From Phycisphaeraceae bacterium (GTDB taxonomy: Bacteria; Planctomycetota; Phycisphaerae; Phycisphaerales; UBA1924), in NCBI GenBank assembly GCA_021604785.1, contig BQJQ01000005.1, positions 1 through 36,803 of the forward strand: a stretch of DNA of 36,803 bases, given 5' to 3'. Numbering within the stretch: the stretch's first letter is position 1; the number at the start of each line of letters is the position of its first letter. This document shows positions 23,701 through 28,830 of the stretch, one piece after another. Below the pieces are notes generated by a model. The model had not been told where the DNA came from. It searched no databases and saw only the letters and a program-made list of their open reading frames with translations. The translations under genes and the position numbers were made by a program.

Positions 23701-23886
23701 GCAGTCCTCGCACGGGGGGACCACGCAGCTCGTCGCCACGACCGGGCCCCCACAGTCGGCAACCTGGCCCCCGGCGGTGCACGCGAGGGTGAAGAGCACG
23801 CCTATCGCGGCGGCGGGCACAAACCTTCCGCGAACACCATCAAACGCACGTGCCGCGAACCCAACCCGATTCAACGTTGCCGTCAT
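17710..23886 (-). CDS. RHS-repeat polymorphic toxin with embedded dockerin
   Basis: A 2058-residue exported RHS protein. Start ATG 23886 has AAGGGAG 5 bases before it (the frame begins at 23913). Order: signal peptide (FVPAAAIGVLFTLA), Cys-rich stretch, a DUF6531-like opening (DPIDLATGSYLYEQTDLF), and many YD repeats (YDGLGR, YDEAGNP, YDSRGYM). A dockerin-like pair lies inside the shell at about residues 1583-1644 (DINGDFQNNVDDIDAYV, DRDGNGTINIDDMGDFV). Then come the RHS core (RHRFLWPRLGRWVHRDPLGY) and LLDPYGM at about 1850. The final 203 residues are the variable tip, AT-rich in base composition, with a GIY-YIG-like pattern: GSYIIDF, KKYIGKG, Arg-rich helix, NQEALMDEARAI. A DNase is the best guess. 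Confidence 0.88.
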   Translation of the reverse strand: MTATLNRVGFAARAFDGVRGRFVPAAAIGVLFTLACTAGGQVADCGGPVVATSCVVPPCEDCESSGNPDAPQEGEDSGCNDLSDPIDLATGSYLYEQTDLFVPGRGIDFEFKRMYSSTTNTWQEFRFPQLRRPSGVADAIANEVNPRIPPLFSDLSPMGTGWAHPYFMIGVVWDAQSALDPNEGIQIYHENRVDWYEAQTTDHNAFDSNGRLTGVFSIPNTGLIEYRLADGLIYELEPFEFDEFADLSGPYEGYYRLSSIRDRSGNEITISYKDADPLEPDDIRIDEIVDTLGNVYKFSYDDVDSAYLITSIEDVTGGRTIDYWYQAEDTCKLCSDADTGIVPNDLESGEAPNIVKGQRYDLVSVMLPGTAAAGAFPDLPADHAARFPSGREWTYTYQTVAEDVQYDSEGEECVGRFLESIIDPNGTKIVDNLYMLDPSTPFKSRVFVAEQEHEGRHYNYYYEDATTSGATDLHAETDYLVWVNNRAGQVARVEYNIPNGDSCEDNATRTSCICQPDGRLVRRREYTGLAPNANAVSYGTTNMPAGPIRAGDPPFYDTEFEWNEDWLLSKIIHPNDEFTILERYRDIHDVDLDPLKNGAITQREKWNAAGTDSIAEAWVYDFDFAGCSCAADYPTEHFNALGVKTEFEYDDNTGKLRWIRHDFDSSGNPTAVEEFTYNTYGQMLTHTHPETTVLVSGTPTAYTRTDKYEYDNGYVDKVIIDDGGLNLTYEYEHDAVGNLTKITEPDGDVSVWIYNQYNEIVRYERYDADPDPGPAVLYAAADYFYDANGNLVREDITNLDATQASVGANPELTTIREYDAYNLLERVAVEAGIFSGTVSLRAGPSMAFETDNYVEGAGGYSTPCDERSFNAWSITDLEYDHNDNLSAVVYPEAVDGCQGENRIDLAYDARDRVYTQTEGTGGTELVTQFNYDGKGQVAKIIVDPSGAQPRETVVSWDPFDRIEEITDPMLNEALLGYDDADNLLSVAVIGPPSQDDPTSNDNELLAYSSMQYDEQDRVTAQREYIFDPLPAGVIYSGGSAPPVPYAETAYGYNDDDSVRSVTYPIYDPSGSSSATSNRYYDGAGRLDTVIDAAGNEVRYQYGDGDSLTRIVSVEKPAVGASDQVFHTEFVHDAMDRIIARVEGAHTIAGGASSDGPQNTWDFGWDSRGNLVEILDPRSNLTTLHYDGLSRRVRVEEIMTDTGLGFGTALSPIVTKTRYDDSSRPIELEDSNGNVTRFSYDGLGRSIERVMPDGGIFTFGYDHAGNMDAAIDARGVLSTLTYDLNNRLTGRVLDFASAIDNPAQTTTAETFQYDGLGRVKLATNDSAKIVRSYDSRGYMLSEVLNADAVGLFPAASDRLCATTYDEAGNPTVCTYPGGRVIHRAFDDLNRISSIGTDVGLTDIASYAYVGPGRVEQRTSGNGVVTDYAYNGYEGSAFNNANDLGVGRMAQVTHTGPGSVTVDQRRFWWDRAGNKVAHLDTGGTVATPRNRLFAYDSADRLVQSRELATLPIAPDPWTPSSAPAGGTLYGLDELGNRLAVTGDDQAGAYDGAYTMDTPDDSVNQYTTSPDWEHHYDINGNMVLYHEPCPADINGDFQNNVDDIDAYVALFTAGDPAADRDGNGTINIDDMGDFVADFSGSNATCANTQLSYDYRDQLVTAVSNNGATEVSAALYRYDAFNRRVSKQVTGTNAETTYFVYAGLGAWQLIEEYDGPTDADDLVRTHVYGNYIDEIITTTDESLQTPEDYYYHQDDQFSVYALTDSSGAVIERYDYGDYGEPVVMDAAGLERASSLYAVRHMYTGRLWEPETELYQVRHRFLWPRLGRWVHRDPLGYIDSPNLVAYVLSAPLILLDPYGMRSIWQHYKEGASYFVDILSGRANKEHDRSTTAIQVNQGRNGKKARDRGDRDGANDAVNDGHKWVSDAEKIEQGAMDDTVSTLTECRDTATGAFVPGPPGVGKTFSTAIGKVKNSKFGSYIIDFASGKKYIGKGPKKRMRRSAREKSEAYDDPVIDQQFTPAPNNQEALMDEARAIREAGGVDNPNLYNKINSPGEKLLRQNGE

Positions 23887-24144
23887 CGCTGCTCCCTTCA
23901 CCAACCCCGACATCGACGCGCCGGGATCCCTGAGAGCAGACTACGAGGTGATCGGGGTTGGGGATCCTCTCATGTGCGGACTACACCAAATCTGCGCAAT
24001 CAGGTAGCGGTCATTATTTTAGAATGAATCAACATCAAGTCATAAAGACACGCGGATCAGCATTCCGTGTTTTCCCGGCTACAGACCACTTTGCGCAACT
24101 CATGACAATGCACCGCCAGCCTTAGCAGCCAGCGCCTCCGATCG

Positions 24145-24173
24145 CTTGACAGAACCATCCGAACACCCATAAC
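24145..24173 (+). promoter_or_regulatory. Candidate promoter upstream of E2 RHH
   Basis: TTGACA (24145-24150), a 17-base spacer and ATAACA (24168-24173). The -35 is perfect and the -10 is fair. It would give a leader of about 90 bases containing the palindrome at 24208-24219. Confidence 0.4.
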
Positions 24174-24207
24174 AGGGGGGCGGTTGCATCCGAGCGGCAC
24201 TGCATTA

Positions 24208-24262
24208 AATTACGTAATTCATATGGATCATCCTTGACAAGCCTATCTACACGCGCCATGAT
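24208..24262 (+). promoter_or_regulatory. Candidate operator and proximal promoter of E2 RHH
   Basis: The 12-bp palindrome AATTACGTAATT (24208-24219) precedes TTGACA (24234-24239), a 17-base spacer and CATGAT (24257-24262). Transcription from here would start at about the ATG at 24269, giving a leaderless message, as suggested for the E1 RHH gene. The palindrome is a candidate RHH binding site. Confidence 0.4.
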
Positions 24263-24268
24263 CTCCTG

Positions 24269-24616
24269 ATGCCCGACCGCAACGTCACCATTGTCCTCCC
24301 CGACGACATGATCGAAGGGCTCGATCTCCTGGCTGGGGAGATAGGCGTGAGCCGGTCGGCTCTGATCCGGCGCGCTGTGCTCCGCTTCCTCCCGAAGTTG
24401 AACTATTCGATCGAGCATTCCAAGCCCGGAGATTGGGCGGATGAGGTCGTGTACCTCCTCATGGGCGCGCCCGTGAAACGCACAGGCGATGACTCTGACC
24501 AGGAATTCGTCGAGGCCCTGCAAGCGGTGCGTGCCCGATTCAAAGCAGACAAGGCCAAGAAGCGGACCAGAAAGAAGCAAGCGGGGCGTCCTCGGAAAAC
24601 GGAGGGCAAACGGTGA
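24269..24616 (+). CDS. E2 ribbon-helix-helix regulator
   Basis: A 115-residue protein with an N-terminal ribbon-helix-helix (RNVTIVLPDDMIEGLDLLAGEIGVSRSALIRRAVLRFL). A middle segment (WADEVVYLLMGAPVKR) and a strongly basic tail (KKRTRKKQAGRPRKTEGKR, AT-hook-like GRP) follow. First gene of the RHH-Xis-Int operon and likely autorepressor. There is no Shine-Dalgarno sequence before ATG 24269; a promoter just upstream suggests a leaderless start. The next gene overlaps it by GTGA. Confidence 0.78.
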   Translation: MPDRNVTIVLPDDMIEGLDLLAGEIGVSRSALIRRAVLRFLPKLNYSIEHSKPGDWADEVVYLLMGAPVKRTGDDSDQEFVEALQAVRARFKADKAKKRTRKKQAGRPRKTEGKR

Positions 24617-24810
24617 TACCTCCAGTAGAGACGAAACCGCACTACACGCTCGTCGAGTTTGCTCGGGCTCTTCAAGTTTCGTATTCAACCGCGAAGCGGA
24701 TGGTTTGCACGGGCGACATCCGGCGCGTACGGCTTCGTTCCGGCGGCCGTGAAGTTATCCCGCACGCTGAACTTGAACGAATCATGAGGAAGCTGAGGGT
24801 GGCTCCATGA
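24613..24810 (+). CDS. E2 Xis-like small helix-turn-helix protein
   Basis: A 65-residue protein with an excisionase/MerR-type fold: HYTLVEFARALQVSYSTAKRMV (helix-turn-helix), a wing RVRLRSGGREVIPHAELERIM, and a short tail. Start GTG 24613 overlaps the RHH stop (GTGA), and its stop overlaps the integrase start (ATGA). It should act as a recombination directionality factor or operon regulator, as its E1 counterpart does. Confidence 0.8.
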   Translation: MIPPVETKPHYTLVEFARALQVSYSTAKRMVCTGDIRRVRLRSGGREVIPHAELERIMRKLRVAP

Positions 24811-26246
24811 TCGTTTTCCGGCGCAAGCGGAACGGGCCTGATGGCAAGGTCATTGTCGCTGACACATACTCGGCTCGTCATCGCTTCGCTGGCGACAAAA
24901 ACCCGACGACCATCCCGCTCCGCGTGACCCGCAAGGACGTAGCTGAACAGCGCGGGCGAGAATGGGTAGCGCGAGAGGAGCGACAACGGGCCGGGCTCAT
25001 CGTGGATCCGGTAGAACTCCATGCTGCAGAAACCCCGATCGTTGAACTCATTGAAGAATTTCGACAGTCGCTCAAGGCGCGTGGTTTGGAAGCGGATTAT
25101 GTACGCAAACCGGTGCAACGGTGCCGCGACCTGTGCGATATCTTGAGCTGGCGCCGCCTTGCTGACGCAAACCCGATGGAGTTGCGGCGGTATTTAGAGG
25201 GATCAAACTGGTCCCCCACTACCCGAAACCATTACCTGGACGCTGTGAAGCAGCTTTTCCGGTGGCTTCACCGTGATGGCCGGATCCCACACAGCCCTAT
25301 CGCGGACGTCCCAAGGTTCAAGGTGGCGTTCACGGAAACCTATGACCGCGCAGCGTTCACAGAAGACGAGCTTGTCAGACTGATTGACCCGAAGACCACT
25401 GACAAGCGACGGCTGTACCGAGCGGATGTATACGCGCTCATGGTGTTCTCAGGCCTCCGGTGGACCGAGGCTGGCCGCCTCCAGGTGCGAGATATCCGAC
25501 GCGACGACGATGGATATTCCATCATGATCCCACGCGGCAAAGACAAAGCTAACCGCGGCGACGTGATTGAACTACAAGCAGAACTAGAACCGGTCATCGA
25601 GAGGCTGGTTGCCGAGCGCAATCCACGCGACAAACTCATGCATGCCGGTCTTCCGACGCGGCACACATTCAGGAGAGACTGCGAACGCGCGGGGATTGAA
25701 CACGAACGTGCCGATGGCTCTCGGATCGTCCGGTACTCCTCACGCGACACGTACACCAGCCTTCTCCGCGCGCTGGCTCGTTCCACCGATCAACTCCGGG
25801 CCCTCACCCGGCACCGCACGCGCGGGATGGAGGACCGGTACACCGACAGGAAGACCCAAGGCCTCCGGACCCTCGTGAACCGCATGCCGGTCGTAGTGCC
25901 GGGTCGTGCTGAACGGGAACGGCAAGATACAGGACCGTGTGTCAAAGACAGTGTCAACACCCCCACTCACGCAACGGAAACCGGGATTCCACGGGGGTTC
26001 GATTCCCCCCGGCTCCATTTCCAGACACCGAACGACAAGTTCGGTCTCATCGGGACTCTGTGCTCCGTCTGGCGCCACTTGCACGCCGGACGGAGCGGGC
26101 CCGGACGACCGTTGATCAGACTCGAAATGACCTGCTGCGACGATGCCCGCTGCGGGCGGCACCGACGCGGCGTGGCGTCGCACGGACCTGTTGGCCCGCG
26201 ATCTGACAGACGCTGCCGAGTGGATGCTCGACGGCGGGCCGCCTGA
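24807..26246 (+). CDS. E2 tyrosine integrase, reading through att3
   Basis: A tyrosine recombinase of a different subgroup from the E1 enzyme. The core-binding domain spans about 75-165 (SPTTRNHYLDAVKQLFRWLHRDGRI). Catalytic domain: Arg218 (FSGLRWTEAG), a Lys-rich loop PRGKDKANRG, then YSSR (Tyr310/Arg313) where most relatives have HxLR, RHRTRGMEDRYT with His336 and nucleophile Tyr345. The frame crosses the att3 core at residue 397 (GFDSPRLH) and then reads the remnant on the right, ending at 26246 after 479 residues; that tail is probably foreign. In the circle it would instead join the tail at 14887-15240 (513 residues). Confidence 0.88.
   Translation: MIVFRRKRNGPDGKVIVADTYSARHRFAGDKNPTTIPLRVTRKDVAEQRGREWVAREERQRAGLIVDPVELHAAETPIVELIEEFRQSLKARGLEADYVRKPVQRCRDLCDILSWRRLADANPMELRRYLEGSNWSPTTRNHYLDAVKQLFRWLHRDGRIPHSPIADVPRFKVAFTETYDRAAFTEDELVRLIDPKTTDKRRLYRADVYALMVFSGLRWTEAGRLQVRDIRRDDDGYSIMIPRGKDKANRGDVIELQAELEPVIERLVAERNPRDKLMHAGLPTRHTFRRDCERAGIEHERADGSRIVRYSSRDTYTSLLRALARSTDQLRALTRHRTRGMEDRYTDRKTQGLRTLVNRMPVVVPGRAERERQDTGPCVKDSVNTPTHATETGIPRGFDSPRLHFQTPNDKFGLIGTLCSVWRHLHAGRSGPGRPLIRLEMTCCDDARCGRHRRGVASHGPVGPRSDRRCRVDARRRAA
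25939..25957 (+). repeat. Paired GTGTCAA repeats, left arm of E2 attP
   Basis: GTGTCAA at 25939-25945 and 25951-25957, 12 bases apart, ending 37 bases before the att3 core. Same word and spacing as at 15053-15071. Likely arm-type sites for integrase or Xis. Confidence 0.5.
25995..26019 (+). repeat. att3: core at the right end of E2
   Basis: Third copy of the tmRNA core. Both ACGG to its left and about 100 bases to its right resemble att1 and its right flank, so the DNA to the right is not simple chromosome but a relic of an E1-like element end. Confidence 0.92.
26000..26160 (-). pseudogene. Relic of a third, E1-type integrase C-terminus
   Basis: Reading leftward toward att3, the frame encodes GPAPSGVQVAPDGAQSPD, then VVRCLEMEPGGIEPP. 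The E1 integrase ends GPAPSGVQVSPDGALSPD, then VVRCLSMEPGGIEPP. DNA similarity to the region right of att1 continues for about 130 bases and then fades; no catalytic domain is present. This is best read as the last trace of an older element in the E1 orientation, mostly deleted. Confidence 0.7.
26062..26096. terminator. Hairpin 42 bases right of att3
   Basis: GCTCCGTCTGGCG and CGCCGGACGGAGC, 13 pairs with one G.U, 9-base loop. It is almost identical to the hairpin right of att1. Confidence 0.5.
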
Positions 26247-26437
26247 CCCGGGCACGGCATCACCTGGTTCCTCCAAACCCCCTCCCCTCATCACGGTGCA
26301 CGCCCATGCCCATCCGGGTCGCAATGGCGGGCGCGAGGTGAATTAATGACTACGCGGTCCTGTACTCCTTGTAATTGGCCGATATCATGCTGTGAAACAG
26401 GAATTTTTCCTATCTTGAAAGACAAGGGGGCGATCTC
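26161..26437. other. Right edge of the island, no gene
   Basis: No supported gene. A 67-residue frame at 26143-26346 has no ribosome site or recognisable sequence. AGGAATTTTTCCT (26399-26411), a palindrome, precedes the outer-membrane gene by about 26 bases and could be an operator. Confidence 0.5.
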
Positions 26438-27436
26438 GTGATTCAGACTCACAGCACCGTTTGGGCTTTGGCCGCCATGACACTCACCCAGGGAGCCATG
26501 GCGCAGCGCGAGACCCAGCCCGAGCCCATCGCCTCCGACGACCCGGTCATCAGCACGGACTTGAGCCTCGACCCCGGCGCCGGGTACCTCGTTTCGGACG
26601 CCCGATTCCACGACGACCCCGAGATCCTCTGGCCCGGATTCCTCTCGGGGCTGCGCGGGTACGAGGGGTTCTACCTGCCCGTGGGCAACCCGCTCTACTT
26701 TGAATCGCCCATCAACGACTCGCGCGTGACCTTCGTCTATCTGCACCACGATTTCCCATCGGGCTCGCAGATCGCCGGCGGTGACCTCGACGTCGTCGCG
26801 CTCCAGGTCCGCGTCGCGATCACCGAACGCCTCGGGCTGATCGCGACCAAGGACGGGTATTCGTTCCTCGACGCCGGCGCGTTCCCCGAGGACGAGGGGT
26901 GGAACGACATCGCGCTGGGCCTGAAGTACGTGTTCTACGCGGACGAGGAGACGGACACCGTCGCTGCGGTCGGTGCGCGGTACATGACCGAGAGCGGCGA
27001 CGGCAACGTGCTCCAGGGCAACGTCCAGGAACTCAGCCCGTTCATCTCGGCTGCCAAGGGCTTCGGCGATTTCCATCTGATGGGCAACGTCACCTGGCGC
27101 GCGCCGCTCGACGACGACGACGGCAACCACATCCTGCAGTGGTCCGCGCACGCCGACTACGAGCTTATCGACGGGTTCGCGCCCATGGTCGAGCTGCACG
27201 GGCTGCACTATCTGTCCGATGGCAACCGCGTGCCGCTCAGTGTTGGCGGGCTCGACTACGGCAACCTGGGCTCGGCCAACGTCGCGGGCTCGACCGTCGT
27301 CTGGGCCGAGGTCGGCGCGGCCTTCCGGTTCACGCCCAACGTCGAGCTCGGCGCGACCTACGGGCACGGGCTCACAAACCACAGCGCCGACATCATGGAA
27401 GACCGATTCACGGTGCTGCTGCACCTGAAATGGTGA
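26438..27436 (+). CDS. Outer-membrane beta-barrel protein
   Basis: A 332-residue protein with a signal peptide (STVWALAAMTLTQGAMA) and alternating beta strands typical of an outer-membrane barrel (DVVALQVRVAITERLGLIATKDGYSF, IALGLKYVFYA, TVVWAEVGAAFRFTPNVELGATYGHG). It ends in VLLHLKW, an aromatic C-terminal residue preceded by a beta strand, the usual insertion signal. No plug or periplasmic domain. The cargo is unknown; it could be a channel or structural protein. Start GTG 26438 follows AAGGGGG by 7 bases. Confidence 0.75.
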   Translation: MIQTHSTVWALAAMTLTQGAMAQRETQPEPIASDDPVISTDLSLDPGAGYLVSDARFHDDPEILWPGFLSGLRGYEGFYLPVGNPLYFESPINDSRVTFVYLHHDFPSGSQIAGGDLDVVALQVRVAITERLGLIATKDGYSFLDAGAFPEDEGWNDIALGLKYVFYADEETDTVAAVGARYMTESGDGNVLQGNVQELSPFISAAKGFGDFHLMGNVTWRAPLDDDDGNHILQWSAHADYELIDGFAPMVELHGLHYLSDGNRVPLSVGGLDYGNLGSANVAGSTVVWAEVGAAFRFTPNVELGATYGHGLTNHSADIMEDRFTVLLHLKW

Positions 27437-27483
27437 AATGCTCCGGAGGGGCCCGCCGAGTGGCCCTCTCTGCGTTTCAAGTG

Positions 27484-27512
27484 TTGAAGTCGCGGTCGGG
27501 CGGGCTCATACT
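27484..27512 (+). promoter_or_regulatory. Promoter for a leaderless esterase message
   Basis: TTGAAG (27484-27489), 17 bases, CATACT (27507-27512). The expected start of transcription is at or next to ATG 27519, which has no Shine-Dalgarno sequence. Confidence 0.45.
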
Positions 27513-27518
27513 CTCCGT

Positions 27519-28823
27519 ATGAGACCCCTCGCTCGACGCGCGTGCCCGCTCGCCCTGCTCGCTGGCTTTGTCCAGGCCGCGTCCGCGGCGACGGTCACGT
27601 TCCGGGTGCAAGTCCCCACGGACACCCCCGCAACCGCCACCGTCTACATCGCCGGCAGCTTCCAGGGGTGGGACCCCGGCAGCCCGGCGCACGCGCTGGC
27701 CAAGCTGCCCGACGGGCGGTGGTCCATCACGCTGGACCTGCCCGACGGCACGCCCATCGCGTACAAGTTCACCCGCGGCGACTGGGGCACCGTCGAGAAG
27801 GGGCCCGGGGGCGAAGAGATCGCCGACCGCACCCACACGCCCAACGGCACGCAGACCGTGGACCACACCGTCGCCCGGTGGGCCGACGGCAACGCCTCGA
27901 CCATCACGGGCAACGTCACCACGTTCACGCTCACGCCGTTCCTCAACGCGCGGCGCGTCTGGGTCTACCTCCCCCCGGGGTACGACGACACCGACGACCG
28001 GTACCCCGTCCTCTATATGCACGACGGGCAGAATCTCTTCGACAGCGCGACGAGCTTCTCGGGCGAGTGGGAAGTGGACGAGACCTGCGAGGCGCTCATC
28101 GGCGCCGGCGAGATCGAGCCCATCATCGTCGTCGGCATCGACAACGGCCAGAACTTCCGCATCAGCGAGTACACACCCTGGCCCGACCCGCAGTACGGCG
28201 GCGGCAACGGGGACAACTACCTCGCCGCCCTCCGCGACGTGCTCATTCCAGAGATCGATTCGCGGTACCGCACAAGGGCCGACGCGGCGCACCGGTACAT
28301 GAGCGGCTCGTCGCTGGGCGGGCTGATCTCGGCGTACGCCGCGTACACGCACCCGGATACGTGGTCGCGCGTCGCGTGCCTGTCGTCCTCCTACTGGTGG
28401 GACGACACGCACATGCTGACCTACGCCACGGGCGCCGGGCGATCCGGCGGGTTCGTCCGGTTCTACCAGGACCACGGCACGAACGAGTCCGGCGGGCTCG
28501 ACCACCTCGCCACCATGCGCTCCATCGCGCTCTCCCAGGGGTTCATCGAGGGGCTGGATTTCCTGTCCGTCATCGGCGCCGGGCACCAGCACAATGAAGC
28601 GGCGTGGGCCGAGCGGATGCCCGATGCGCTCCGGTTCCTCGTCGACGCCCCGTGCTTCCCGGACTGCAACGACGACGACGCGCTGAACATCGACGACATC
28701 GATTGCTACGTCACCGCGTTCCTCGCGGGCGACCTCGCGGCGGCGGACTGCGACGCCAACGGCGCGCTCAACGTGGACGACATCGACTGCTTCGTCGCGG
28801 CGTTCCTCGGCGGGTGCCCCTGA
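27519..28823 (+). CDS. Exported esterase with CBM20-like and dockerin domains
   Basis: A 434-residue protein. It has a signal peptide (CPLALLAGFVQAASA), then an N-terminal starch-binding-like beta domain (TATVYIAGSFQGWDPG, WSITLDLPDGTPIAYKFTRGDW). The alpha/beta hydrolase of the esterase D/Fes type follows: RRVWVYLPPGYDD, YPVLYMHDGQNLFD, nucleophile Ser in SGSSLGGLIS, probable His in GAGHQHNEAAW. A GC-type dockerin pair (CNDDDALNIDDIDCY, CDANGALNVDDIDCF) closes it. It probably hydrolyses esters on polysaccharides or siderophores outside the cytoplasm. The frame extends upstream to 27438, but ATG 27519 starts the signal peptide and sits at a promoter-defined transcription start. Confidence 0.85.
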   Translation: MRPLARRACPLALLAGFVQAASAATVTFRVQVPTDTPATATVYIAGSFQGWDPGSPAHALAKLPDGRWSITLDLPDGTPIAYKFTRGDWGTVEKGPGGEEIADRTHTPNGTQTVDHTVARWADGNASTITGNVTTFTLTPFLNARRVWVYLPPGYDDTDDRYPVLYMHDGQNLFDSATSFSGEWEVDETCEALIGAGEIEPIIVVGIDNGQNFRISEYTPWPDPQYGGGNGDNYLAALRDVLIPEIDSRYRTRADAAHRYMSGSSLGGLISAYAAYTHPDTWSRVACLSSSYWWDDTHMLTYATGAGRSGGFVRFYQDHGTNESGGLDHLATMRSIALSQGFIEGLDFLSVIGAGHQHNEAAWAERMPDALRFLVDAPCFPDCNDDDALNIDDIDCYVTAFLAGDLAAADCDANGALNVDDIDCFVAAFLGGCP

Positions 28824-28830
28824 ACGGGCC

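Larger units (their letters stand above)
23887..24268. other. Divergent gap between the RHS and E2 int operons
   Basis: No gene is supported in these 382 bases. It is less GC-rich than its surroundings and should hold the minus-strand RHS promoter and the plus-strand RHH promoters. The palindrome AATTACGTAATT (24208-24219) is the clearest operator-like site. Confidence 0.6.
14887..26019. mobile_element. Integrative element E2, tandem to E1
   Basis: Bounded by att2 and att3 (25995-26019). Gene order is the mirror of E1: tail ORF, small ORF and Rep-like gene at the left, RHS toxin and immunity genes as cargo in the middle, and RHH, Xis-like and integrase genes at the right, reading into att3. 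The cores of E1 and E2 point the same way although the gene maps are inverted, so the two integrases read opposite strands of the core. Paired GTGTCAA repeats near both ends would flank attP in the circle. No conjugation or virion genes seen. Confidence 0.83.

Noticed and set aside
18643-24027. Long plus-strand ORFs opposite the RHS gene (e.g. 18643-19677, 21244-22278, 22516-24027)
   Set aside because: They are antisense shadows of GC-rich coding DNA; the translations are Val/Arg/Gly-rich without domains, while the minus-strand frame is clearly an RHS protein.
26143-26346. 67-residue plus-strand ORF right of the integrase relic
   Set aside because: No ribosome site, low-complexity Gly/Pro/Ala sequence, and overlaps the relic's edge.
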